The notes beneath the pieces were generated by a model. That model worked only from the letters and a program-made list of their open reading frames with translations. It had not been told where the DNA came from and made no database searches. This document shows positions 1 to 8,874 of a DNA stretch of 17,139 nucleotides, one piece after another. The first letter of the stretch is position 1. Each line of letters begins with the position of its first letter. The position numbers and the translations under genes were made by a program. This DNA comes from Actinomycetospora sp. (lineage in GTDB: Bacteria; Actinomycetota; Actinomycetes; Mycobacteriales; Pseudonocardiaceae), in NCBI GenBank assembly GCA_025925615.1, contig JAICLN010000037.1, positions 1 through 17,139 of the forward strand. Direction: 5' to 3'.

Positions 1-800
1 ACGATCGTCGGGGACTTCCCGCCGAGCTCGAGGTTCACCTGCGCGATGTGGTCGGCGCCGAGCTTCGCGACCTGCTTGCCGGTCTCGGTCGACCCCGTGA
101 ACGTGATGCCGGCGACGTCGGGGTGGGCGGCGAGCGCGGCCCCGGCCTCGCCGCCGTATCCGGTCACGACGTTGAACACGCCGTCGGGGAAGCCTGCCTC
201 CTTGACCAGCTCGGCGAACTTGAGCGCCGAGAGCGAGGTGTCCTCGGCCGGCTTGACCACGCAGGTGTTGCCCAGCGCGAGCGCCGGCGCGCACGAGCGC
301 ACCAGGATCAGCAGCGGGTAGTTCCACGGGACGATATGCGCCGTGACCCCGAGGGGCTCGAGGATCGTGAAGGAGAGCTTGTTGCCAGGCACCTCGATCT
401 GCCGGCCGCCGACCTTGTCCGCGGCGCTGGCCCAGTAGTCGAGCCAGAGCGGGATCGCGCCGACCAGTTCCTGCGCCTTAGCCAGGTAGTGGCCGGAGTC
501 CAGGGCCTCGAGCCGGGCGAGCTCGTCGGCGTGCTCCGTGACCTTCGCCGCGAGCGCACGCAGCAGCCCGGCGCGGGCGATGGCGTCGGTGAACTGCCAC
601 TCGACCGCCACCCGCTTCGCCGCCGCGACCGCCGTATCGACGTCGGCGGAGTCGCCGCGCGGGACCTCGGCGATCGTCTCTCCGGTGTTCGGGTCGACGG
701 TCGGGAAGGTGCCGCCGGCCCCGGCCGACGTCCACCCCCCGTCGATGAACATCTGGGCGTGCTCGACCTTCCGGGTCGTCGTGTCGATCGTCAGGGACAT
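1..800 (-). CDS. NAD(P)-dependent aldehyde dehydrogenase (3' end cut by window edge)
   Basis: This gene oxidises an aldehyde to the acid with NAD(P)+. The first 266 residues are visible, out of about 490 usual for the family. Seen in sequence: the PWNYP segment with the transition-state Asn (about N160), the VVKPAED cofactor-binding Lys (about K183), the FTGS nucleotide-binding turn (234-237) and the LELGGKSP motif with the general-base Glu (about E258). The catalytic Cys lies beyond the left edge. The ATG start is supported by a GAGG about 10 bases upstream (811-814) and by the typical N-terminal MFIDGGW segment. It lies 62 bp downstream of the CoA-ligase gene on the same strand and is probably in its operon. 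Overall resemblance is to betaine/phenylacetaldehyde-type dehydrogenases, but the substrate cannot be read from sequence. It may supply the 2-hydroxy acid from its aldehyde, or remove an aldehyde product of the ThDP enzyme. Confidence 0.93.
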   Translation of the reverse strand, partial: MSLTIDTTTRKVEHAQMFIDGGWTSAGAGGTFPTVDPNTGETIAEVPRGDSADVDTAVAAAKRVAVEWQFTDAIARAGLLRALAAKVTEHADELARLEALDSGHYLAKAQELVGAIPLWLDYWASAADKVGGRQIEVPGNKLSFTILEPLGVTAHIVPWNYPLLILVRSCAPALALGNTCVVKPAEDTSLSALKFAELVKEAGFPDGVFNVVTGYGGEAGAALAAHPDVAGITFTGSTETGKQVAKLGADHIAQVNLELGGKSPTI

Positions 801-862
801 GGGTTGGCTACCTCGCTGTAGGTGTCGGAGGGGTCTGGTCCGAACGCATCAGCACTCGGTAC

Positions 863-2260
863 TCAGCGCTTGGTGTGCTCGCGCTCGTCGACCACGCGCC
901 GCGACTTGTGCTCGGCGCGCTCGAGGGTGTTGGCGTCGACGGACTCGAAGGTGACCCGGACGCCGAGGAACGACTGCAGCCCCGAGCCGGTGGAGCGCTC
1001 GAACTCGCCCCGCTGCCCGTCGGGCAGGGAGCACTCGGCCCGGACGATCATCTCGTCCATCGACCCGGTGCGGCGCACCACGATCTGGTGCTCGCCGCCG
1101 TAGCCGTCGACGCCGCGCAGGTAGTTGTCGACCTCCGTCGGGTACACGTTCTCCCCACGGATGTGGATCATGTCGTCGATCCGGCCGTACACCCCGTCGG
1201 GCAGCTTGGGATACGTGCGCCCGCAGGGGTTGTCCTCCATCACCCAGCGGGTGAGGTCGTTCGACGCGAGCCGGATCATCGGCTGCGAGGTCCGCTCGAG
1301 GTGGGTGTAGACCGGCGTGCCCTCGCCCCCGTACGGCACCGTCCGGAACGTCTCGGGGTCGCAGACCTCGTGCCAGACGATGTCCTGCCAGAGCAGCATC
1401 CCGTCGGGCGTGCCCGCGGTGGCCGACGCCGACATGAACGGCGTCATCTCGGCCATCGTCCCGCAGTCGATCACCGTGGCGCCGAACGCGTCCTCGATCG
1501 CCTGGCGGACCGCGGGCACCGAGGCGCCGGGCTCGCCGGAGAAGAACATGACCTTCAGCCCGAACTCGCGGGGGTCGATCTTCTCCTGCTCGGCCACCTC
1601 GGCCAGCCGGAGCGCGTAGGACGGCGTCGCGTAGAAGGCCGCCGGCTTCACCCGCGCCAGCCAGTTGACCGCGCGCGCCGTCATGCCCTGCGCGCCGGCG
1701 CCGAACGGCAGGACCCGGCAGCGCAGGCGCTCGGCCGCGGTCATCGCGCCCCAGGACCCGAGGTACAACGAGAACAGGGCCGCGACGAACACGGTGTCCC
1801 CGGGCCGGACCCCCATCCCCCAGAGGATGCGGGCCTGGTTGTCGGCGATGACCTCCCAGTCGCGGCGCCCAAGCGCGAACGCGGTCGGCGCGCCGGTGGT
1901 GCCCGAGGTCCCGTGGATGTGGTGGACCTCGGAGTCCTCGCAGCAGAGGTAGTCGCCGAACGGCGGGTGGTCGGCCTGCGACTGCCGCATCTCGGCCTTG
2001 GTGACGACCGGGACCTGCTCGAAGGCCTCGAACGAGGTGATGTCGGCGGGCTTGAGGTCGACCGCGTCCCACTTGTCCTTGTAGAAGCTCGAGGTGGAGT
2101 AGGCGTACTCCATGACCTCGCGGAGCCGGACCAGGACGGCGGCGTCGCGCTCGGCCGGGTCCATGGTCTCGCGGACCGGGAACCAGTACGGCGAGTCCGG
2201 GTCCGGCAGGTAGTCCTGGTCGTAGCGGGCAGGGAACGCCCACTCCTCCATGTCGGCCAT
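863..2260 (-). CDS. PaaK-like AMP-forming acyl-CoA ligase
   Basis: A 465-residue adenylate-forming enzyme of the phenylacetate-CoA ligase (PaaK) family, which activates a carboxylic acid with ATP and joins it to CoA in the cytoplasm. Seen: the N-terminal PaaK-like segment with YSTSSFYKDKW; the P-loop HGTSGTTGAPT (116-126); CGTMAEMTP around 266-274, at the substrate/AMP pocket; the hinge motif YGRIDDMIHIRGENVYP (358-374); and the C-terminal LERAEHKSRRV with a Lys near 452 in the usual catalytic A10 position. Length is normal for the family. The ATG is preceded by GGGAAGGGAAC and lies one base after the stop of the ThDP enzyme, so the two are almost certainly co-transcribed and perhaps translationally coupled. 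No phenylacetate-degradation genes (paaABCDE) are nearby, so phenylacetate is unlikely as substrate. Given its partner, a 2-hydroxy acid is the better guess. This assignment is inference. Confidence 0.92.
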   Translation of the reverse strand: MADMEEWAFPARYDQDYLPDPDSPYWFPVRETMDPAERDAAVLVRLREVMEYAYSTSSFYKDKWDAVDLKPADITSFEAFEQVPVVTKAEMRQSQADHPPFGDYLCCEDSEVHHIHGTSGTTGAPTAFALGRRDWEVIADNQARILWGMGVRPGDTVFVAALFSLYLGSWGAMTAAERLRCRVLPFGAGAQGMTARAVNWLARVKPAAFYATPSYALRLAEVAEQEKIDPREFGLKVMFFSGEPGASVPAVRQAIEDAFGATVIDCGTMAEMTPFMSASATAGTPDGMLLWQDIVWHEVCDPETFRTVPYGGEGTPVYTHLERTSQPMIRLASNDLTRWVMEDNPCGRTYPKLPDGVYGRIDDMIHIRGENVYPTEVDNYLRGVDGYGGEHQIVVRRTGSMDEMIVRAECSLPDGQRGEFERSTGSGLQSFLGVRVTFESVDANTLERAEHKSRRVVDEREHTKR

Positions 2261-2261
2261 G

Positions 2262-4025
<1,764 letters not shown>

Positions 4026-4072
4026 TCACCGGTGACCGCCGTCACTCGACCATGCCGTATTCTGAATTCAGA
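4026..4072. promoter_or_regulatory. Divergent control region with two palindromes, likely GntR operator
   Basis: The 197-bp region between the divergent ThDP-enzyme and GntR genes contains two perfect palindromes: TCACCGGTGA (4026-4035) and the AT-rich TCTGAATTCAGA (4061-4072). The second stands out against the GC-rich background. FCD-type GntR proteins usually bind short palindromes between themselves and the operon they control. A TTGACG on the minus strand (4073-4078) abuts the second palindrome and could be a -35 element for the catabolic operon, which would let a bound repressor block it. I could not identify a convincing -10. The operator role is inference from position and symmetry. 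Confidence 0.5.
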
Positions 4073-4198
4073 CGTCAACACATCAGAGTGATCGACTCAT
4101 GACGGTGGGCGATCCGGTCCGCGATACCGTGGGGCGGCCCGCGGTCGTGCGGTCACGTCCCGGGCGCGGCGAGGACCGAGGTCTCCCGGAGGGATGGG

Positions 4199-4879
4199 AT
4201 GAGCGCACTACCGCAGATGCCGTCGCGGACCGACCAGGTCTTCGAGGCGATCGTCGACGACATCTGCACCGGGCGGCTCACCCCGGGCACGCCGCTGCGC
4301 CAGGAGCAGCTCGCGGACCGGTTCGGCGTCTCGCGCCAGCCGATCCAGCAGGCCCTGCTCCTGCTGCGCAACCAGGGACTCGTGCGGGAGTTCGGCAAGC
4401 GGGGCCTGGAGGTCGCGCCGCTGGAGCCGTCGTTCGTCAGCCACCTCTACGAGCTGCGGGCGCTGCTCGACGGCCAGGCCGCGCGGCTCGCGGCGGGCCG
4501 GCGCTCCGACGAGTGGCTCGCCCACGCCGACGGGGTCGTCGCCGCCGGGAACCGGGCCTTCGCCGACCGCGCCTTCGCCCAGATGATCCGCGGCGACGTC
4601 GAGTTCCACCGCACCGTCGTCGAGGCCTCGGGCAACCCGCTGCTGGTCGAGAGCGCCGGGGTCATGTGGCGCAACGTGCAGCGGGTGATGGGTGAGGTGC
4701 TCTTCCAGGGCGGCGCACCGGCCTGGATCTGGGAGGACCACACCGCGATCCTCGAGGCCATCCGCGACCGGGACGGCGACGCCGCCGAGGCGCTCTCCCG
4801 CCGCCACGCCGAGCACGGCGAGCAGCTGATCCTCGACGCGATGGGCGAGGCGTCGGCGGGATCCGACCAGGGGGCCTAG
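4199..4879 (+). CDS. GntR-family transcriptional regulator, FadR/FCD subgroup
   Basis: A 226-residue DNA-binding regulator. Residues about 10-72 form a GntR winged helix (RQEQLADRFGVSRQPIQQALLLLRNQGLV in several pieces), and residues about 78-215 form the all-helical FCD effector domain. The metal/ligand residues expected of FCD proteins are visible: D133 and H137 in GDVEFH, H181 in EDHTAIL, and H203 in RRHAEHGEQ. Such proteins typically sense a carboxylate or acyl-CoA and repress the adjacent catabolic operon. The ATG has a GGAGGG five bases upstream (4188-4193). The gene is divergent from the ThDP-enzyme/CoA-ligase/aldehyde-dehydrogenase operon, its probable target and source of inducer. 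Its stop codon overlaps the stop of the opposing carbonic anhydrase gene. Sub-family identity is firm; target and effector are inferred. Confidence 0.94.
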   Translation: MSALPQMPSRTDQVFEAIVDDICTGRLTPGTPLRQEQLADRFGVSRQPIQQALLLLRNQGLVREFGKRGLEVAPLEPSFVSHLYELRALLDGQAARLAAGRRSDEWLAHADGVVAAGNRAFADRAFAQMIRGDVEFHRTVVEASGNPLLVESAGVMWRNVQRVMGEVLFQGGAPAWIWEDHTAILEAIRDRDGDAAEALSRRHAEHGEQLILDAMGEASAGSDQGA

Positions 4880-5397
4880 CCCGTCGCGTCGCGGTGCACG
4901 CCGAGCAGGTGGCGGTAGGCCGCGGCGCTCATCTGGTTGAACCCCTGCTCGTCGCCGCTGGTCTCCCGGCGCACCTTCCCGGGCACGCCGGCCACGAGCG
5001 AGCCGGGCGGAACCGTCACCCCCTGTGAGATGACCGCACCGGCCGCCACGACCGAGCCCCGACCGACCGTCGCGCCGTTCATGATCACCGCGCCCATCCC
5101 GACGAGGCAGTCGTCCTCGACGGTGCACCCGTGGACCACGGCGCGGTGCCCGACGGTCACGTTCTCCCCCACCGTGCACCGGAACCCGGGATCGGCGTGC
5201 AGGACCGAGCCGTCCTGGATGTTGGAGCCCGCTCCGATCGAGATGGTGTCGTTGTCGGCCCGGACGACGGCGGCGTACCAGATGCCGACCTCGGCACCGA
5301 GGGTCGCGCGCCCCGCCACGACGGCGCCCGGCGCGATCCATGCGGTGGGGTCGATCTGTGGGGAGTGGCCGTCGAGGGTGACGATCAGCGAGTCCAT
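4876..5397 (-). CDS. Gamma-class carbonic anhydrase family protein (left-handed beta-helix hexapeptide repeats)
   Basis: A 173-residue hexapeptide-repeat protein forming a left-handed beta-helix, usually a trimer with metal at the subunit interfaces. Seen: repeated V/I-G-x-x-x-x turns over about 15-145; the Arg/Asp pair RAD (R46, D48); QD (61-62); and three metal-ligand histidines (H67, H84, H89), the last two in VGHRAVVHG. The interval between H67 and H84 is short, so the acidic loop of the archaeal Cam enzyme is missing, as in CamH-type members. Many such proteins have weak or no measured hydratase activity, so 'family protein' is the safe name. ATG 5397 gives the standard start. An in-frame ATG at 5406 would add MAA, and neither has a clear ribosome-binding site. 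It is last in the Roadblock gene group, 47 bp after the 263-aa gene. Confidence 0.9.
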   Translation of the reverse strand: MDSLIVTLDGHSPQIDPTAWIAPGAVVAGRATLGAEVGIWYAAVVRADNDTISIGAGSNIQDGSVLHADPGFRCTVGENVTVGHRAVVHGCTVEDDCLVGMGAVIMNGATVGRGSVVAAGAVISQGVTVPPGSLVAGVPGKVRRETSGDEQGFNQMSAAAYRHLLGVHRDATG

Positions 5398-5444
5398 GGC
5401 CGCCATCGAACCAGCCGCCGGCCCCGCGAGCCCGGCCCCGGCGA

Positions 5445-6236
5445 TCACGGGCTCAGAGTTTCGGCTCCCGCGGGCTCCCCGCGCGGTGCGGGGATTGGCG
5501 GCTCGGGGTCGTCGTCGTCCGGGTCGTCCCCGTCCGCCTCCGGGGTCTCCCGCGCCCAGCGGGCCCGGTCGCGCGCGAGGCTGGCGACGACCGGCACCAT
5601 CGCCGCCGGTGGGGCCGGCTCCTCCACCGGGGACGGCTCGGGCTCCGCGAGGGGCACCCGCGTCGGGACCACGGGCTCCAGGCCCGGGAGCCCCTCCGGC
5701 CGGGGCGCACCCGCCGTCGGGTGGATCGGCTCGAGACCCGGCAGGCCCTCGGGGGTGACGGCGGGAACGTCCGGCGCCGCCGGGTCCACCTGCCACCGCC
5801 CGTCGACCGGGCGCCGCTGCAGGGTGGGACCTGCGGTGAGCGCCTCGACGGCCACGGCCGCCATCTTCTGGCGGGTCCGGGCCACCGCCCGTGAGGTCCC
5901 CGCGACGACGACGGCCAGCACGAGCCGGTCGCCGTGCGGGTCGGGGACCTCACGGAGCAGGTGGACCCGCCCGTCGGGGCTCTCGACGGTCATGGTCGCC
6001 TCGAACGCCGGCCACGTCCCGCTGACCGCCGCGGCGGCGCGGGCGAGGTCGGCGTGACCGGCCCCGAGCAGCTCGAGGTCGGTCAGCTCGGGGTCCCGGC
6101 TGCAGGCGTCGAGGACGAAGCCGCTGCCGAGGTCGACGAGTGTCGCCGCGACCACCCGCCGGTCCTCGAGCAGCGACGCCAGCACCGTCGAGAGTCCGTC
6201 AGAGCGGACACAGGTGATGTGACGGTGCCGTCCCAC
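5445..6236 (-). CDS. Roadblock/LC7-like protein with Pro-rich acidic tail
   Basis: A 263-residue protein. Residues about 15-130 look like a divergent Roadblock/LC7 domain (LSTVLASLLEDRRVVAATLVD and later LVLAVVVAG, then the helix SRAVARTRQKMAAVAV) that matches the layout of the two upstream proteins. Residues about 150-263 are rich in Pro, Glu and Ala, probably disordered, and contain PEGLPGLEP twice, 18 residues apart, then an acidic DGDDPDDDDPEPP stretch. Roadblock proteins usually form dimers that bind and regulate Ras-like GTPases. No GTPase is in view. The start is a GTG nine bases after the stop of the 144-aa gene. There is no good ribosome-binding site before it, so translation is probably coupled to the gene upstream. 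Domain assignment rests on my reading of paralogy and not on a strong motif. Confidence 0.75.
   Translation of the reverse strand: MGRHRHITCVRSDGLSTVLASLLEDRRVVAATLVDLGSGFVLDACSRDPELTDLELLGAGHADLARAAAAVSGTWPAFEATMTVESPDGRVHLLREVPDPHGDRLVLAVVVAGTSRAVARTRQKMAAVAVEALTAGPTLQRRPVDGRWQVDPAAPDVPAVTPEGLPGLEPIHPTAGAPRPEGLPGLEPVVPTRVPLAEPEPSPVEEPAPPAAMVPVVASLARDRARWARETPEADGDDPDDDDPEPPIPAPRGEPAGAETLSP
5673..5753 (-). repeat. Twofold short peptide repeat PEGLPGLEPxxPT in coding sequence
   Basis: Within the tail of the 263-aa Roadblock-like protein, the codons for PEGLPGLEP occur at 5727-5753 and again at 5673-5699, a period of 54 bases (18 codons). Both copies continue with two variable residues and PT. 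The DNA differs at several third positions, so the peptide has been kept while silent positions drifted. It is probably a short binding motif or a disordered-repeat unit. Confidence 0.75.
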
Positions 6237-6245
6237 GTCAGGAGG

Positions 6246-6680
6246 TCAGCGCCGGCCGGTCTGCTGGTAGTACCCCTGGTCGACGGCCGGACCCGAGTCG
6301 GGGCCCTCCATCGTGAAGCGCTGGGCGATCATCTTCAGGTCGCGGCGGGCCATCGCGAGGTTGGCCTGCTGGCGGTTGAGGACCAAGTAGAAGAAGACCT
6401 TGTCGTCCTCGGTGCGCGAGTACACCGGCCGGATGAGGTGGTACTGCGTGTCGAGGGTGATCAGGATGTCCTCGATGGTCTCGCGCAGGCCCAGCTTCTG
6501 CATCACGTCGAACTTGGCGCGGACGACCTCGGAGTTGCCGGGGGCGGCGACGTCGAGGTCGAACTCCGCGCTGCCGCCGCGTGAGCCGAGGGTCATGCCG
6601 CTCTCGTAGTCCACGATGGCGACCGCGAAGGCGCCCTTGATGTTCGTGGCGGCGTTGAGGACGTAGTCGATATCAGCCAT
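6246..6680 (-). CDS. Roadblock/LC7 domain protein, stand-alone
   Basis: A compact 144-residue protein consisting almost entirely of one Roadblock/LC7 fold (about 5-118): an N-terminal helix (YVLNAATNIKG), strands FAVAIVDYESGMTLG, a central helix AKFDVMQKLG, strands DILITLDTQYHLIRPV and KVFFYLVLNR, and the C-terminal helix QANLAMARRDLKMIAQRF. Known members act as homodimeric partners or regulators of Ras-like GTPases, as in the conservon systems and MglA/MglB. The ATG has GGAGAG eight bases upstream (6689-6694). It lies 46 bp after the 577-aa gene and 9 bp before the 263-aa gene, both Roadblock-like, which indicates a single transcript. The last 25 residues (GPDSGPAVDQGYYQQTGRR region) look like a flexible tail. 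Family call is good; partner unknown. Confidence 0.86.
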   Translation of the reverse strand: MADIDYVLNAATNIKGAFAVAIVDYESGMTLGSRGGSAEFDLDVAAPGNSEVVRAKFDVMQKLGLRETIEDILITLDTQYHLIRPVYSRTEDDKVFFYLVLNRQQANLAMARRDLKMIAQRFTMEGPDSGPAVDQGYYQQTGRR

Positions 6681-6726
6681 GGTTCGTTCTCTCCGTTGGG
6701 GTGGCTCTGTTCGGGGACGACGGAAG

Positions 6727-8460
6727 TCAGGACAGACGGCGTAGTCCGTCGAGGAGCCGTCTCAACACCGAGTGCTCCGTACTGAAAGCAGCGGTGCCGG
6801 CCACGGCGGCCACAGGGTTGACCGTCGGGGCGGATCGGGGGGTGGCGGGCAGGCCCGGGGCCAGGTTGGCTCCGGGGCGCCGCCGGGGGAGGTCCGGCAG
6901 GTCGTCGGACGGGTCGGGGTCGGGTTCTGGCTCCGGGGGCGGCGTGGTGGCCGCCGGCCACGGTTCGGGGGCCGGCGCACGCCCGGGCTTCGGGGCGTAC
7001 GGACGCGGCGTGATGACGGCGGACGCCCGGAGCGGCAGGTCCATCTCGCCAGTGTCGTCGTCGCGCTCCTGGGCGGGCGACAGGGTGACGCGCGTGGGGG
7101 CCGCCGGGGTCGGGGCGGCCGGCGTGGGCGCCGGGGGCGGGGCGACCACGAGCGGCGCGACCGGAGGCGCGGCGGCCGGGGTGGACGTGGGGACCGCGGG
7201 CGTGAACAGGCTGCCCGCCCGAGGCGCCGGCACCGACGAGGCGCTCTCGGTCGACGTCCGCGCCGCGGGCACCCAGCCGTCGGGCGCGGCCGGCTGCTCG
7301 TCGACGTCGTCGCGCCACCGCGCGGCCTGCCGGATGTTCAACGGGAGCCGGCGGGCGGCGGGCGCCCCGTCGTGCTCGGGCACCGGGGTCGACACCGAGA
7401 GCTCCGCGAGCGGGGTGGGCGTCGGGGTGACGGGGCGGTCCTCGAGACGCGGCCAGGCGTGCCCCGATCCCTGGCCCGGGTCCACGCCGCGCGCCGTGCG
7501 GTCCTCGAGTCGCGGCCACGCGGTCCGGGGGCGCTCGTCGGGGCCGGCCGGGCGCGGTGCGGGGACCTCGGGCGCCTGCTCGCCCGTGGGCAGGGCCGCC
7601 GGTAACGCGCCGCTGCCCGGGTCGGCCGGGTCGTCGTGGGTCCACGGGAGCGGCGCGCCGGCGACCGGCCGCTCCGCGAACGACCGCGGCCCGGTGGCGC
7701 GCAGCGGCTCCGGATCGGTGAACCGCGCCGCGGGACGCGGGGGCGAGGTCGGCCAGGACGACGTCGCGGCCGGGCGCGGCCAGGGCGCCGACGGCGGGGT
7801 CGGCTCGAACGGGGCGAACCGCGGGGACGGCTGGTGCGAGTCGGGGGCGGCCGGCGAGGCGGACCGGAACGACGGGTGCGCGGACGGTGCCGTGCTCGCG
7901 TCAGGCGCCAGGATCGTGCCGTTGCTGCCACCGCGGGCCGGGCCCGCGGTCGGCACCCGACCCGCCGCCGGGCCCGGAGCGGGCTCCTGGTCGCGTGACG
8001 ACGTCGCGGTGAGCGCACGGGGCCCGGCCGTCGCGCTCGGCGCGCCCAGCCCGGCCAGCGTCCGGCGTGACCAGGCGAGGTTGCCCCGCGCGCGGTCGAT
8101 GCGGACGGTCACCCAGGCCGCGTCGCTCTCGGGGGCCCCGGGGTCGACGGGGACCATGCGCACCAGGTGGAACGCCGTGTCGGTGGTCAGGACGAGGTCC
8201 TCGAAGGTCTGACGCCGCTCCCGGGAGACCGAGGCGACGCGGCGCGCCCACGCCAGCACGGCCAGGTCCGCCTCGGGCGGGCCGCCGGTCTCGCCGCGGA
8301 CCCGCTCGCCCTCGGCGTCGACCACGAGGACGTACTCGGCGCCGGGCAGGGCGGCGAGTCCGTCGACGAACCGCGCGAGGGCGTCGGGGGTGCCCGGTGC
8401 GTCGACGGGAGCGGGGTCGACGACGGCCGGGGCCGCCCACCCTTGTGCCACCAACGCCAT
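6727..8460 (-). CDS. Roadblock/LC7-like protein with very long disordered Pro/Ala-rich region
   Basis: A 577-residue protein. Residues about 25-138 align with the 144-aa neighbour: EDLVLTTDTAFHLVRMV matches DILITLDTQYHLIRPV, and RGNLAWSRRTLAGLG matches ANLAMARRDLKMIA, so this is a Roadblock-like domain. Residues about 140-555 are low-complexity Pro/Ala/Thr/Arg-rich, without predicted membrane segments, and surely mostly disordered. They contain WPRLEDR twice. The last 18 residues (TEHSVLRRLLDGLRRLS) could form a basic amphipathic helix. I chose ATG 8460 (MALVAQG) because it sits just before the domain and has GAGAGG upstream. The frame stays open to an ATG at 8523, which would add 21 residues of unconvincing sequence. 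It is first of the three tandem Roadblock genes. The long linker suggests a scaffold or tether, but no function is known to me. Confidence 0.8.
   Translation of the reverse strand: MALVAQGWAAPAVVDPAPVDAPGTPDALARFVDGLAALPGAEYVLVVDAEGERVRGETGGPPEADLAVLAWARRVASVSRERRQTFEDLVLTTDTAFHLVRMVPVDPGAPESDAAWVTVRIDRARGNLAWSRRTLAGLGAPSATAGPRALTATSSRDQEPAPGPAAGRVPTAGPARGGSNGTILAPDASTAPSAHPSFRSASPAAPDSHQPSPRFAPFEPTPPSAPWPRPAATSSWPTSPPRPAARFTDPEPLRATGPRSFAERPVAGAPLPWTHDDPADPGSGALPAALPTGEQAPEVPAPRPAGPDERPRTAWPRLEDRTARGVDPGQGSGHAWPRLEDRPVTPTPTPLAELSVSTPVPEHDGAPAARRLPLNIRQAARWRDDVDEQPAAPDGWVPAARTSTESASSVPAPRAGSLFTPAVPTSTPAAAPPVAPLVVAPPPAPTPAAPTPAAPTRVTLSPAQERDDDTGEMDLPLRASAVITPRPYAPKPGRAPAPEPWPAATTPPPEPEPDPDPSDDLPDLPRRRPGANLAPGLPATPRSAPTVNPVAAVAGTAAFSTEHSVLRRLLDGLRRLS
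7435..7518 (-). repeat. Duplicated WPRLEDR motif in the disordered region
   Basis: Codons for WPRLEDR occur at 7498-7518 and 7435-7455, a period of 63 bases (21 codons). The two 21-base copies differ at one position only, while the sequence between them is not clearly repeated. This aromatic and charged island in otherwise Pro/Ala-rich sequence looks like a short linear binding motif. Confidence 0.75.
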
Positions 8461-8874
8461 CCCTCTCACTGCCTTCGGGTCCCGGACCGGGAGACGGTAA
8501 GGATCGCCCCCCGTGACCGGCAACGGTGCCGTTCGGCCCAGTGAGGGGGCGTTCCCCCGTCCGAGAAATGACGGAGTGTCGTTGGCTCGCGTCCGGGCCC
8601 GACACGCCGTACTGCTCCACCGAGCGGCAGCAGTCGAGGAGCGTTCGGGCGCCGCTTTTCTCCGCCGACCGCCGAGTAGACAAGACCGAACAGAGCAACG
8701 TAGATAGGCATTCGGGCATATTCCGCATCCGGACGGGTGGAGGTCCGGGCCTTGACCATGCGTTTATCGACCACGAAGTGCACCGGTTCGGCCCAGTGTG
8801 GGTGTGCCGGACGCCACGTCGAGGACCGCCGCTCGTCGTGATCGCCCGCCGGCCGGTCGGTCGATCACCCGCGA
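8461..8874. other. 414-bp stretch without a convincing gene
   Basis: This lies between the end of aftB and the first Roadblock gene, both on the minus strand. It should hold the promoter of the Roadblock group. It is locally less GC-rich around 8650-8790. A 105-codon minus-strand frame (8466-8783) is open, but it has an Arg-rich tail, no domain and no ribosome-binding site, and I do not call it. Small symmetric elements are present (AACGG/CCGTT at 8522-8533; GGGGG/CCCCC at 8545-8558), as is the aftB terminator hairpin at 8838-8868. I could not place a confident -35/-10 pair. Confidence 0.6.
8838..8868 (-). terminator. Hairpin downstream of aftB, probable terminator
   Basis: GTGATCG (8838-8844) and CGATCAC (8862-8868) form a seven-pair stem, extended inward by further G-C pairs around a mismatch (8846-8848 with 8858-8860). 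It begins six bases beyond the aftB stop codon in the direction of transcription. No U-run follows, which is common for actinobacterial terminators. Confidence 0.55.

Noticed and set aside
48..821. Long plus-strand open frame opposite the aldehyde dehydrogenase
   Set aside because: Arg/Gly/Val-rich translation with no domain; it mirrors the real gene and is typical of GC-rich antisense shadows.
8545..8558. GGGGG/CCCCC mini-hairpin as a terminator
   Set aside because: Only five pairs, lies upstream of the Roadblock gene and does not follow any gene end; chance is likely at this GC content.
8466..8783. 105-codon minus-strand frame in the intergenic stretch
   Set aside because: No ribosome-binding site, no domain, Arg-rich end, and it overlaps the start of the Roadblock gene; treated as non-coding.
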